A stretch of DNA of 64,000 nucleotides, from the NCBI GenBank assembly GCA_907163075.1, contig CAJQTY010000001.1, forward strand, positions 2,790,001 to 2,854,000, read 5' to 3'. Under the pieces are notes generated by a model. It ran no database searches. It saw only the letters and a list, made by a program, of their open reading frames with translations, and was not told where the DNA came from. The position numbers and the translations under genes were made by a program. Origin of the DNA: an uncultured Rhodocyclaceae bacterium. Lineage in GTDB: Bacteria; Pseudomonadota; Gammaproteobacteria; Burkholderiales; Rhodocyclaceae. Positions 27,082-36,239 of this stretch are shown in pieces; position 1 is the stretch's first letter; every line of letters starts with the position of its first letter.

Positions 27082-29621
27082 ATGATCAGGCGACAATCAA
27101 GCGGATGCGCAGCAAGCTGCCGGGCGGCCTGCTCGTGGTGGTGCTGCTGGTCTTGCTGTCGCTGCTCGTCTACCAGCTCTGGCTGAGTTACCGGGACCAG
27201 GTCAGGACGGCTGAGATCAGCACCCGTAACCTGGCCGAGATTTTCGAAACCAGGCTTGATGCGACGCTGCGCCGTACCGATGCCGACCTCAAGGCGCTGG
27301 CGATCGATATTCCGTTTGCGGCACTGAATCAAGAAGCCGTTCTCCAGTATGAACAGGAAGTCAGCGTCAGTCTCGACAGTCGCCTTTTCCGCCTGGAGGA
27401 GATGGCGGGTTACGGCGTGCATGACGCCAATGGCGACGCGCTGTACTCGTCGGACAGGGCCTATGCCCTGCGCGTCAACGTTGCAGAACGGTCGGATTTC
27501 AAACTGTTGCGCGATGATCCGGGGGCCGGTCTGGTGTTCTCCGAAGTCTTCACCGGGAGCGGCGGCGGACGGCAGCGACTGGTGATTGCCAGGGCCTTGC
27601 GCGATGAACGCGGAAAGTTCATGGGAATCGTGCATGGACTGCTCGAACTCGAGTACTACCGAAAGCAGTTCCAGGCGCTCAATCTTGGGGCGCAGGGACT
27701 CATTGCCTTGCGCCGCAGCGACAACCATGCGCAGGTGGTTCGCTGGCCCGATGTTCCGGGTGACCTGAACAAGTCTCTGCCGCCGGAGCACCCGCTCGTG
27801 AAGCGAATGGCAAATGGCGACAAGGCGCTGACCTTGCGCTTCGCGACGTCGCCAGAGAACATCACGCGCATCGTGAGTGTTCGGCGCATGCAGAACTACC
27901 CTTTCTATTTCGCCGTCGGCCTCGGGCGGGACGAGGTGTTGGCCGGCTGGCGGACGCAAGTGATGGTCATTGGCATATCGACGCTGCTACTGTTCGGGCT
28001 GGTCGGCGCCTTGCTTTTCCGCCTGGGGCGCATGCGCGTTCGCGAAGCCGGGATACTGAACAATCTGGCCAAGAGCGAGCTGCAGTTCAGCGGTCTGGCC
28101 CAGATCGTACCGGTGGGGATCTGCCACTTCGACGGCGGCGGAAAATGCACCTACGTCAATGATCGCCATGTCGAACTCGTCGGACGCAGCCGGGCGGAAC
28201 TATTGAACAGCGTCTGGGCCGATTATGTGCACCCGGATGATCGGGCAAAGATCCAGAAAGTGTGGGATCGCGCGGGCCAGACCGGCGGCGTCTTTTCCTG
28301 CGAATATCGGCTGGTGCGCCCCGACGGCCGCTTGACCCATGTCATCGGCGAATTTCAGGCGGCGACGGATGCGCAGGGAAAGGTGCTCGACTGCATCGTC
28401 GCGCAGACGGATATCACCCTGCGCAAGCAGTCGGAAGCGGAGTTGCTGGTCGCCAAACAGCAGGCCGAAATCGAGAACATGGACAAAACAAGGTTGCTGA
28501 CGACAGCGAGCCACGATCTGCGGCAACCGATCCAGGCCATCAATCTGTTCAGTGATGCCTTGGACCGGACCGAACTGAGCGAAGAGCAGAAGTCCATTTC
28601 AAAATTCATCTCGATGTCGGTTCATTCCCTCGGCGAGCTGATTTACTCCCTGCTCGACATTTCAAAGCTTGACGCCGGGCTGATCAAGCCGCAAATGAAG
28701 GAAATGCCGGTCGAGGAACTGTTCAAGGCCGTTGATGCCGAGTTTTCAACCATGGCGCGGCAGAAGAATCTGCGCTTCAAATTGTTCTATCCGTTCAAGA
28801 GCATGGTTCTGCGGACTGACTACGGACTGCTTTTGAGCATCTTGCGCAATCTGATCGACAATGCGTTCAAATACACGCGAAAAGGAGGTGTGCTGGTCGG
28901 TGCGCGCAAGCGTGGCGGCGGGGCGGTCATCCAGGTGTGGGATACGGGAATCGGCATCGAACCCGAGTATGCGAACAAGGTATTTGAAGAGTGTTTCCAG
29001 ATCGGTAATGTTTTGCGCGACCGGACAAAAGGCCTGGGCATCGGACTCTCGATCGCCCGGCGCATGGCGAGATTACTCGATGGCGATGTGAGTTTCCGTT
29101 CGCGGCCGGGGCGGGGAACGGTGTTCGAGCTCAGATTGCCATTGATTGAAGGGCGTGCGGTAGCCGAGCATGTGCTTCCTGAGTCGCACCGGTCGCACCG
29201 CGAAACCGCCGATGCCTTGAACACGGATGAAGAGGATTTCTCCTGCTTGCGTGGCTGGCAAGTCGTGGTCATCGAGGACGACATTATGGTTGCGACTTCG
29301 ATTGAGCTGCTGCTTGAAACCATGGATATCGGCGTCAAGGTTTTTGCCAGCGCCGAACTGGCCTTGACCAGCACGCACGTGATGGGAGCGAACTTCTATA
29401 TCTCCGACCTGTGTTTGCCCGGAATGAACGGTGTCAAGCTGCTCGACGCCATCCAGCGGCGTTCGGCAACGCCGATCAATGCCGTTCTGCTTACCGGAGA
29501 AACCTCGCCGGAGCGCATCGCCAATGCCATGTCCTCACGCTGGAGGGTGCTGTTCAAACCGGCCGAGTTGTCGAAATTGCTGGCCATCATGAAACATCCG
29601 GAACACGCCGCGCGCTCCTGA
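27072..29621 (+). CDS. Hybrid sensor histidine kinase with periplasmic sensor, PAS and receiver domains
   Basis: The 849-residue product is an inner-membrane sensor. One helix at ~18-38 and another at ~298-320 flank a periplasmic Cache-like domain. A PAS domain follows at ~345-455 (QIVPVGICHFDGGGKCTYVN to DITLRKQSEAE). The phosphotransfer domain has H481 in TTASHDLRQPIQAI. The ATPase domain has LIDNAFKYTRKGG, WDTGIGIEPEY and TKGLGIGLSIARR. A C-terminal receiver domain (~735-845) has D779 in YISDLCLPGMNG. The ligand is unknown. HDLRQP kinases of this type often work with NarL-type regulators; the nearest is at 34621. It starts inside the thioredoxin-like gene. Confidence 0.92.
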   Translation: MPMNDQATIKRMRSKLPGGLLVVVLLVLLSLLVYQLWLSYRDQVRTAEISTRNLAEIFETRLDATLRRTDADLKALAIDIPFAALNQEAVLQYEQEVSVSLDSRLFRLEEMAGYGVHDANGDALYSSDRAYALRVNVAERSDFKLLRDDPGAGLVFSEVFTGSGGGRQRLVIARALRDERGKFMGIVHGLLELEYYRKQFQALNLGAQGLIALRRSDNHAQVVRWPDVPGDLNKSLPPEHPLVKRMANGDKALTLRFATSPENITRIVSVRRMQNYPFYFAVGLGRDEVLAGWRTQVMVIGISTLLLFGLVGALLFRLGRMRVREAGILNNLAKSELQFSGLAQIVPVGICHFDGGGKCTYVNDRHVELVGRSRAELLNSVWADYVHPDDRAKIQKVWDRAGQTGGVFSCEYRLVRPDGRLTHVIGEFQAATDAQGKVLDCIVAQTDITLRKQSEAELLVAKQQAEIENMDKTRLLTTASHDLRQPIQAINLFSDALDRTELSEEQKSISKFISMSVHSLGELIYSLLDISKLDAGLIKPQMKEMPVEELFKAVDAEFSTMARQKNLRFKLFYPFKSMVLRTDYGLLLSILRNLIDNAFKYTRKGGVLVGARKRGGGAVIQVWDTGIGIEPEYANKVFEECFQIGNVLRDRTKGLGIGLSIARRMARLLDGDVSFRSRPGRGTVFELRLPLIEGRAVAEHVLPESHRSHRETADALNTDEEDFSCLRGWQVVVIEDDIMVATSIELLLETMDIGVKVFASAELALTSTHVMGANFYISDLCLPGMNGVKLLDAIQRRSATPINAVLLTGETSPERIANAMSSRWRVLFKPAELSKLLAIMKHPEHAARS

Positions 29622-29628
29622 ATGATGA

Positions 29629-30405
29629 TCAGCGGCGTTTCCTGTGTTGGCCTCGACGTGATTGTTGCTGACGGAGAATTTTCTGCGCTGTGCTGTCGAG
29701 TTCGACTGCGTGCTTCGCTTCGAGAGTACGCAGGCGTTCGGTCAGGGCGTTGAAGGTCGGTGGAAAGTCTCCGCCCTTGCCGGCAAAGACAATCTTGTTG
29801 TCACCGTCGTCGGCTTCGATGACGACGACTCTGTCCGCGAACGATTTGCTGAGTCTGCCGATATAACTGCCGTAGCCGGTATCGTCGGCACACAGATTGA
29901 CGACGAGAACCCCGCCCTGCCGCAAGGCGGCATGGCAACTATCGTAAAACGCGGCGCTGCACAGTTGCGCAGGTTGTCCCTGGCTATTGAAGCCATCGAC
30001 CAGCAGGACGTCAATCGAGTCGATCTCCGCGCGCACGAAATCCGCGCCGTCAGCACAGACGATCCGCAAACCGGGGCCGTCCTGCGGAATGCCAAACGTA
30101 TCGCGCAGGGCGATCACCTCGGGGCAAAGCTCGACGGCGGTGAAATCGCTGTCCGGCAGATGGCGGCGGCAGTACTTGACCAGCGATCCGCCGCCCAGGC
30201 CAATCATCGCTATGCGCGCCGGTCGAGCGTGGAAAAGGAGGAAGCCCATCATGGTGCGCGTGTAGTCCAGAACGAGGCGCTCCGGGTCGGACATGAGCAT
30301 GCGGCTCTGAATTGTCGGAAAGCCGAAGTGGAGCGACAACTCGCCATTCGCTTCTTGCACAAGGGGAGCGTCGGGGGCGGCAAGGTCTTGAGAATCTTTG
30401 AACAT
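29629..30405 (-). CDS. Spermidine synthase-fold methyltransferase-like protein
   Basis: The 258-residue protein has the Rossmann/SAM-type glycine motif IAMIGLGGGSLVKYCRRHLP, an acidic strand end (FTAVELCPEVI) and a DGADF segment. The aspartate region IDVLLVDGFNSQGQP is as in SpeE-like proteins. The N-terminal beta domain of true spermidine synthases is short here, so a polyamine synthase role is uncertain. The C terminus is basic (LRQQQSRRGQHRKRR). Start ATG 30405 was chosen over longer starts because upstream codons look non-coding. It converges on the hybrid kinase with 7 nt between the stops. Confidence 0.78.
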   Translation of the reverse strand: MFKDSQDLAAPDAPLVQEANGELSLHFGFPTIQSRMLMSDPERLVLDYTRTMMGFLLFHARPARIAMIGLGGGSLVKYCRRHLPDSDFTAVELCPEVIALRDTFGIPQDGPGLRIVCADGADFVRAEIDSIDVLLVDGFNSQGQPAQLCSAAFYDSCHAALRQGGVLVVNLCADDTGYGSYIGRLSKSFADRVVVIEADDGDNKIVFAGKGGDFPPTFNALTERLRTLEAKHAVELDSTAQKILRQQQSRRGQHRKRR

Positions 30406-30556
30406 AGATTCATTATCCCAGTCTGAGACTCCAGAGTTCAAATGACAATTGCGGCTTGCCACGGTCGGCAGGAATGCCCCGGGTGTCGCGCCGGGCATGG
30501 CTATTGCTGAGTTCAACTTTTTTTGACGTCGTTCAATGCACTCACCGAGGATGAAA

Positions 30557-33500
30557 ATGGATTCCAATATAAAGTCTGTCGAAACCGCTCACGCCATTTT
30601 GCCTGAAGAGTTGAACACGGCAATCAATCTGCGCCTCGCCCTTCTCGGCTTGCCACTCGCGGTCGGTGCCGACGGTGCCTCGATCACCGGCCTGATGTTG
30701 CCGATCCTGGCACGCCAGCGGGAATTGAGCCGCCGTCTGGCTGATCGCTTGTGTCCCGCCGATACGCGAATCCAGAATTTCCTCAAGGAGTATCTGGCCG
30801 ACGTGGGCACGGTTCCGCACTTGCCGGGTCGAACCCTGGTGCTCGATCAGGCTGGACTGGCGCGCGGCCTTTCGCTGCCGGCCAACGGGGATTTCTTCAA
30901 GTCGCCGCTGCTCAGCAGCTACCGTCTGCGCAATGGCGTGTTGCACAATCCGGCCAATGATCGGCGCACCACGGCCGGTGTTTTCCATATCGCCGAAGGC
31001 GGGCCGGCCATTCCGGACGACAAGCTGGCGGTGCCGAAGATCGCATTTTCCAAGCTGCTCGCGCTGGCGCTGAATCCGCCGGAAGAATCGCTGCAGTTGC
31101 CGTTTACGGCAGGTCAAGGGCGGCCGGCCCGGTGTTTCGTCTCGCTGCTCCTGCGTCCGCTGGTGGTGCCTGCGGTTCCCGGCTTTACGACGGAAAAGCG
31201 GATGGAAACGCGCTTTTTCGTTCCCGGCGGCCTGGTTTCCAATCTCGATTTTGTCGAAAGTATTTTTGGCAATGCCGGCGACCCCTATCTGCCGGAAAAC
31301 GACGCGTCACTCGATCCGGATAGCTGGACCGGCCATACCGGCTGTGTGATTCTTGCGCCGCACCTGACGCGTGTGCCCAAGCACCTGCTCGGGCTGCCGC
31401 ACTGGGATGCCGCGACGCCCCTGCAGCGGCGCGACGGCATGTGCTACAAGACGGAAGGCGAGCTCTATAACGGCGGCAGCGCGTTCAAGCTGTGCGCGCG
31501 CGATGCGCGCGGCGTGATTGTCACGATCATCGCCGACAACTATTTCGGTTACTGCAAGAAGGAAGTCAAGACGCAGATCAGCTATTCGGCCAATCTCTTC
31601 GGCTCCGCCGAAGAAGAGCATTCCGGCGGCGCGCTGGTCTTCCCGAGCTACAACGAGGGCCAGGAATACACCGACCAGACGGCGGGCGGCCAGTACTCGC
31701 TGCGCGAGGTGCTGGCCCGCGACACCGCGCGCTTTGCACCGCAGCCGGAAGGGCATGCGCTCGATCGCACGCAGCCGCACATCGTGCTGGTGCCCGAGAA
31801 CTCGACCTACAGTCTGCGTACGCAGACCGTCTCGTGGACGACCAGTGAAGGCCAGTCGTCGTCGATCAAGCTGCAGGCCGGCAAGACCTATATCGGGCCA
31901 AACGGTTATCGCGTGCACATGGAGCCCTTGAGTGCCGACCCGCGCCAGTGGAACCTGGTCGGCACGTCGGCCGATGTGACGGCCTGCCACAAGCCGAGCA
32001 CCGTTTCCGGAGGGGGCAAGTCGGAGATATCCAAGGCGATTTCGGATGCCATCCTGGTTGGGTACGTCTACGTCCCCGACCTTGAAAAGGACATGGACGC
32101 CGTTGCCGCCATCCTGGCACGCGATTTTTCGGAACGTTTCCGCGACCCGGAGAAGAACGGCGTCGATCACCGGCTGATCCTGAGCAACGAGCGCTCCATG
32201 GGCAGCGTCATCAAGCTGCTCACACCGTCGTCGAAGGACTACAACGACGAGTATAACGCGTGGCTGAGCGCCATCCCGCAGCACGTCAAGGAACTCGTCT
32301 TCGTCGTTAAGCGCTTTCACCGCCCGGAATGGGGCGACGACTGGCGGAGCCATTATTCGGTCGACATCATCAACGGCCGGGCCGGCTATTCGCTCAAGCT
32401 TGACGGCAGCAAGCTGATCGTCAATACCCTGCGCGTCGGTTTCGAGAAGGACGGTTCCTGGCGTGTCTTCGGTTTGCGCCATGACTTCCATCCGGCTACC
32501 AAGGTGCAGACGGAAGACGACATCACCGCCAGTGTGGTGGCGCCGGGCTCGCTGCTGGCCGGCGAGCCCGGAGCGTTCTCGCGCAAGTTTGTGCAGAATT
32601 GCGAACAGCGCCTGTTCCAGCGACCGGACGACGCTATCCATCGCGGCTATGATCGTCAGGCCGAGGCCGACATTTCAAGTCCGGGAACCTTCATTTCCAA
32701 CTTCGAGCCGCTAGACGCTGCGGCGGCTCGCCAACTGGTCGATGATGCCATCGGCTTCAGCGCCTTTACCGCGCCGATGCAGCGCCTGATTCAGGCCGCC
32801 GCGGATGCGCCGGAAGGGACGTCGCCGGCGTATTTTGTCTCCTCGGCGCATCCGCGCCTGGTCGATGGCAAGCCGTCGAAGAACCCGCGCTACCTGCAGT
32901 TGCGCCCTGACGTTGCACGTCCGCAGGACACCGCTTCGGCCGACCTGGCGATGCGTCTGTTCCGCAAGCAGTCAAGTTCCGAGCAACTGATCACGCCGGT
33001 GCATGTGGTTGCTGCGGGCCGCCGGAACAATCCGCCGGAAAGCGGCGTGCGCGCTCTGTGTCCCTACAATCCCCTGCATTACATGGAGTTGCCCGAACTC
33101 TTCATCGAGTTCATCAGCTCAATGACCGGAAAATCCCCGTCGACCACCGGAGCCGGGTCCGAAGGCGCTCTGACCAAGGGGCCGTTCAACGCCCTGCCGG
33201 CGATCATTGATCTCAATGCGGCGTTCGTGTCGTTTGCGCTCACCGGCTACGACGGGTGGGTGTCCTGTGCCGGCTTTGTCGGGCCGAACGTACGCATCAA
33301 TCACGATGTCAGCTTGCTGGTGCCGGAGGTCTTCGCACGCATGAGCGACAGCGAGCGCAGCGCGCAAAATCTGATTGCCCGAGGCGCGCTGGATCGCGTC
33401 GCGGATTTCGAGCATCGCGGCCAGACCGTTCTTGCCAGCCGGCTCGGTTATCGGATGACGGCGCGCATGGCGAGCATCTATTTCGGACGCGTTTTTTTGC

Positions 33501-33991
33501 ATCCGCACGCCGTGTTTACGGACGAAATGCTGCGCCCCGAATTGCAGGATATGGATATCTTCGCCGACGGTGTGGCCAATATCGTGGCGACGCACCAGCG
33601 CGTGGCCGAGAGTTACTTTACCGATGGCAGCATTGCCTTGGCCTGCCCGCCGCTCAAGGCACTGCTGGAAGTCATGGCGCATGGCCGCAGCGCGGAAGGC
33701 CACGGGCTGGAGTCGCCCGAACTGCGCAGCCTGTTTACACGCGAAAGTGTGCTGGCCAGCGCCTGGTATGCCGAACGGCTCGATGCCAAGCAGCGTAGCG
33801 ACGAGGCGCGCCTGACCCAGGCCGTGGCCGCGCTCTACGAGTTTCTCGATCGACCGGACAACGCTGGCGTGGCGACGCGCCTTGGACTTTCGGCGCGGCG
33901 CGCTCAGGCACAGGCGGAGCGTGTGCGTGTCGGCTCGGCGGAGTACCGTGCGGGCCTGGTCGGCACCATTGGTGTGCAACCCTCGGCGTGA
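30557..33991 (+). CDS. Large enzyme, probable PPi-type phosphoenolpyruvate carboxykinase family
   Basis: The 1144-residue cytoplasmic protein has no signal or membrane segment. PPi-type PEP carboxykinases (Propionibacterium, Entamoeba) have this size and interconvert PEP plus CO2 plus phosphate with oxaloacetate plus PPi. Supporting features are a PEPCK-like central part, YNGGSAFKLCARDARGV then NYFGYCKKEVKTQISYSANL (from ~Y332), and a degenerate phosphate-binding loop TVSGGGKSEISKA around K488. Also seen are SNERSMGSVIKLLTPSSKDY and, near the C terminus, GYRMTARMASIYFGRVF. Family assignment is from memory of these motifs and size. ATG 30557 has a GAGGA site 5 nt upstream; other ATGs lie at 30536 and 30551. 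It is monocistronic. Confidence 0.6.
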   Translation: MDSNIKSVETAHAILPEELNTAINLRLALLGLPLAVGADGASITGLMLPILARQRELSRRLADRLCPADTRIQNFLKEYLADVGTVPHLPGRTLVLDQAGLARGLSLPANGDFFKSPLLSSYRLRNGVLHNPANDRRTTAGVFHIAEGGPAIPDDKLAVPKIAFSKLLALALNPPEESLQLPFTAGQGRPARCFVSLLLRPLVVPAVPGFTTEKRMETRFFVPGGLVSNLDFVESIFGNAGDPYLPENDASLDPDSWTGHTGCVILAPHLTRVPKHLLGLPHWDAATPLQRRDGMCYKTEGELYNGGSAFKLCARDARGVIVTIIADNYFGYCKKEVKTQISYSANLFGSAEEEHSGGALVFPSYNEGQEYTDQTAGGQYSLREVLARDTARFAPQPEGHALDRTQPHIVLVPENSTYSLRTQTVSWTTSEGQSSSIKLQAGKTYIGPNGYRVHMEPLSADPRQWNLVGTSADVTACHKPSTVSGGGKSEISKAISDAILVGYVYVPDLEKDMDAVAAILARDFSERFRDPEKNGVDHRLILSNERSMGSVIKLLTPSSKDYNDEYNAWLSAIPQHVKELVFVVKRFHRPEWGDDWRSHYSVDIINGRAGYSLKLDGSKLIVNTLRVGFEKDGSWRVFGLRHDFHPATKVQTEDDITASVVAPGSLLAGEPGAFSRKFVQNCEQRLFQRPDDAIHRGYDRQAEADISSPGTFISNFEPLDAAAARQLVDDAIGFSAFTAPMQRLIQAAADAPEGTSPAYFVSSAHPRLVDGKPSKNPRYLQLRPDVARPQDTASADLAMRLFRKQSSSEQLITPVHVVAAGRRNNPPESGVRALCPYNPLHYMELPELFIEFISSMTGKSPSTTGAGSEGALTKGPFNALPAIIDLNAAFVSFALTGYDGWVSCAGFVGPNVRINHDVSLLVPEVFARMSDSERSAQNLIARGALDRVADFEHRGQTVLASRLGYRMTARMASIYFGRVFLHPHAVFTDEMLRPELQDMDIFADGVANIVATHQRVAESYFTDGSIALACPPLKALLEVMAHGRSAEGHGLESPELRSLFTRESVLASAWYAERLDAKQRSDEARLTQAVAALYEFLDRPDNAGVATRLGLSARRAQAQAERVRVGSAEYRAGLVGTIGVQPSA

Positions 33992-34025
33992 ATCGCGCGG
34001 CTAAGGCGAGCGGAGATTCACTTGT

Positions 34026-34049
34026 GCAAGCGGCGTGAACGCCGCTTGC
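34026..34049. terminator. Perfect 10-bp hairpin between convergent genes
   Basis: GCAAGCGGCG (34026-34035) and CGCCGCTTGC (34040-34049) form a perfect stem with loop TGAA. It sits between the stop of the PEPCK-like gene (33991) and the stop of phaM (34052). Neither strand has a clear U-tract, so it may work as a shared 3'-end structure. Confidence 0.5.
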
Positions 34050-34051
34050 CG

Positions 34052-34501
34052 TCAGTCTGGTTTGGTCTTGGTCTTTTCTGCCGGGGCCAGCGCCGCCGCT
34101 TGCTGTTCGGCTGCCTGTTGCATTTGCGTTTGAATCTGCTGCATCAGAGCCCAGGGCCACATTGCGGCCTGCAGTGGGTCCGGCGCGCCGCCATCGCCCT
34201 TGGTCTCGTCGGGCGCGCTGGCTTTTTGGGGCGTGAAAGCTGCCACCGGATCGGGTTTGAGGTTGCTCAATTCGCGTACGGCCTTGAGCGTGCTGCATTG
34301 CATCTCGATGCCCTGAATCGTCAACTGCAGCATCGAGAGGTTCATCTTGAGCCAACCTTCGACCGTTTTGAGATCAGCCAGGCGCTTTTCCAGTTCGTCC
34401 ACGTCGAGAGTCGGGGTGACCATGCTCGGCAGCGAAAAGCCCATCTTGCCCCAAAGGTTTCGGGTGAAATCCAGCGGATCGTTTGCAGGGGTGCTCGACA
34501 T
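34052..34501 (-). CDS. phaM: PhaM-type polyhydroxyalkanoate granule regulatory protein
   Basis: The 149-residue protein has the PhaM pattern: N-terminal NLWGKMGFSLPSMVTPTLDV, a helical core DELEKRLADLKTVEGWLKMN followed by LSMLQLTIQGIEMQCSTL, and a Pro/Ala/Gln-rich C-terminal tail ending in basic residues (EKTKTKPD). In Cupriavidus necator PhaM activates PHA synthase and links granules to the nucleoid. This points to PHA storage in the organism; no pha synthase gene is in the window. ATG 34501 follows ACAGGAGC. The longer open frame upstream has no similarity. Confidence 0.83.
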   Translation of the reverse strand: MSSTPANDPLDFTRNLWGKMGFSLPSMVTPTLDVDELEKRLADLKTVEGWLKMNLSMLQLTIQGIEMQCSTLKAVRELSNLKPDPVAAFTPQKASAPDETKGDGGAPDPLQAAMWPWALMQQIQTQMQQAAEQQAAALAPAEKTKTKPD

Positions 34502-34620
34502 GTGGTTGCTCCTGTCATGTTGATTGGTTCGTCTTTGAGCAAATCGCGGCACTGGATTTGCCAAGCCCATGGTTGGTGTTACAGTACAGGCCCATCATAC
34601 CCTTGATTAGACTCGCTGCC

Positions 34621-35271
34621 ATGGTCAAACTGCTTGTTGTCGAAGATCATGCCCTGGTTAGGGAGGGACTTGTTCAGACCTTGCGCCAACTCGATGTCGA
34701 TGTCGATATTTCGGCGGTGGCCGATAGCGACGGAGCGAACGCCCTGCTTGAGCAAGGGAAGATTTTCAGTCTGATCCTGCTCGATCTGGGATTGCCTGGT
34801 GTCGATGGCCTGTCTTGCCTGAGGACGTTCCGTCAGCGCTATCCGGAAGTTCCCGTGGTCATTCTGTCGGCCTACGACGATCCGCATACGGTAAGTAAGG
34901 CGATGAAGAGCGGGGCTGCCAGTTTTGTGCCGAAAACCTATTCCAGTGACCGCTTGCTGGAGGTCTTGCGCGAAGTGCTAAGCGGCCGGGTGTTCCCTCC
35001 GGACTCATCGCCCTCCGCGTTCGTGGCGATCTCGCCGCCTTTGCCGAATGGCGGCAATAGCGAACCGTCTGATTTCGGACTGACCGATCGGCAGGCCGAT
35101 GTGCTCGGTCTAATGGCAAGCGGCAAGTCCAATCGGGATATCGCGGGAATACTCGGCTTGTCGGAGGGTACGGTGAAGATACATCTCACAGCGATATTCA
35201 AGGCGCTCGGTGTTTCCAGCAGAACACAGGCCATGGTTGTTGTAGCGCGGCATGGGATCCGACTTAAATGA
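34621..35271 (+). CDS. NarL/FixJ-family response regulator
   Basis: The 216-residue product has a receiver domain (VVEDHALVREG, phosphoacceptor D55 in LILLDLGLPGVDG, and PKTYSS in place of the more usual KP motif). A C-terminal LuxR helix-turn-helix follows (LTDRQADVLGLMASGKSNRD, ILGLSEGTVKIHLTAIFKAL). No kinase gene is adjacent. The nearest is the hybrid kinase ending at 29621, so it is an orphan or a distant partner. It converges with the methyltransferase gene with 4 nt between the stops. Confidence 0.9.
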   Translation: MVKLLVVEDHALVREGLVQTLRQLDVDVDISAVADSDGANALLEQGKIFSLILLDLGLPGVDGLSCLRTFRQRYPEVPVVILSAYDDPHTVSKAMKSGAASFVPKTYSSDRLLEVLREVLSGRVFPPDSSPSAFVAISPPLPNGGNSEPSDFGLTDRQADVLGLMASGKSNRDIAGILGLSEGTVKIHLTAIFKALGVSSRTQAMVVVARHGIRLK

Positions 35272-35275
35272 GCAT

Positions 35276-36079
35276 TCAGCGCTGGTAGCAGTACAGTCGC
35301 GTGTGCCTGGCGTCAGCAATCGTAAGGACATCGCTGGGTTCAACTTCCGGAACCGCAAAACTGTTGCTGATGAACAGGCTTCCCGGGCGCATCTCGCGTA
35401 TAACCTTTTGCCACAGTTCAGGCATCGGAGCGGGGGAAAGAAAGGCATAAACCACATCGTATCCCGCCAGATTGGTACGCCAGATATCGCCCCACCGCCA
35501 ATCGCAGTTGGCTTGCCCGATCATGCGTAGATAGCCAACAATCCAGGTGGCCGGGGCATTTTCGACGCCCGTGAATCGTGCATCCCGCCGAGCCTTGGCG
35601 AGCGGGCGCAACACGCTGCCAATGCCTGCCCCGAGATCAAGAAAGAGCATTCCTGACCGTTCGGAGGTGAGTTCGACAAGGGCGGCTACGGTATCCCTAT
35701 TCGACAGATAAAGGGGTATCTGGCCGGTGATTGCTCCACGATAGACCAGCAGCAACAGAACGAAAGCCAGCAAGAACCAGTCGGGGTTGATTGGCAGCGA
35801 GGCGACGCCCCAGGCCAGCGGCGCAAAGAGCGCGTGTATCAGTCTCCACCACCAGGCTTGATGCAGGAGGCTGGCGAGCAGTAGGGCCGCGCCACCGATA
35901 GCCAGTGCGGTTGCCGGCCAAGGCAACGTTTCATTGCGGATGCCGAAGTACGGCCAGGCCAGTGAGAGTACGGCAAATGCAGCCGCGCACTGCAAGGTCA
36001 GCTGGCGCAAAAGTGGGCTGCGTTGCTGACTTGCGTGCTGCTGCAGATCAGTGTCGGGTTCGGGGGAGGGTGAAGGCAA
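35276..36079 (-). CDS. Membrane-anchored class I SAM-dependent methyltransferase
   Basis: The 267-residue product has two or three N-terminal hydrophobic segments (LTLQCAAAFAVLSLAWPYFG, LAIGGAALLLASLLHQAWW and FLLAFVLLLLVYRG). A SAM-binding domain follows, with motif I LFLDLGAGIGSVLRPLAKA, FTGVENAP, GDIWRTNLAGYDVVYAFLSP and a C-terminal FAVPEVEP. The substrate is unknown. The open frame runs to an ATG at 36265, but the only good ribosome-binding site I see is GGAG seven nt before a TTG at 36079, which I use as the start. That start leaves the tRNA promoter region free. Confidence 0.75.
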   Translation of the reverse strand: MPSPSPEPDTDLQQHASQQRSPLLRQLTLQCAAAFAVLSLAWPYFGIRNETLPWPATALAIGGAALLLASLLHQAWWWRLIHALFAPLAWGVASLPINPDWFLLAFVLLLLVYRGAITGQIPLYLSNRDTVAALVELTSERSGMLFLDLGAGIGSVLRPLAKARRDARFTGVENAPATWIVGYLRMIGQANCDWRWGDIWRTNLAGYDVVYAFLSPAPMPELWQKVIREMRPGSLFISNSFAVPEVEPSDVLTIADARHTRLYCYQR

Positions 36080-36207
36080 TGTCTTGCTCCAGCGCTGGGT
36101 GTTAAATTGTATCTCGTGCGGAGTTGGCGCGTCCGAACGCGGCCCGGGCCGTTCGTGAAATTGAGTGAAAAAAGACGAGTTGAATTCATGGCTATCGGCA
36201 CGAATTC

Positions 36208-36216
36208 TGCTATTAT
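36208..36216 (+). promoter_or_regulatory. Candidate extended -10 promoter for the tRNA-tuf operon
   Basis: TGCTATTAT is an extended -10 element followed by GTTGCCCGGCTCG. A GC-rich discriminator of this kind is typical of stringently controlled stable-RNA promoters. The start would lie about 60 nt before tRNA-Tyr. Confidence 0.4.
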
Positions 36217-36239
36217 GTTGCCCGGCTCGAAAAAACTGT

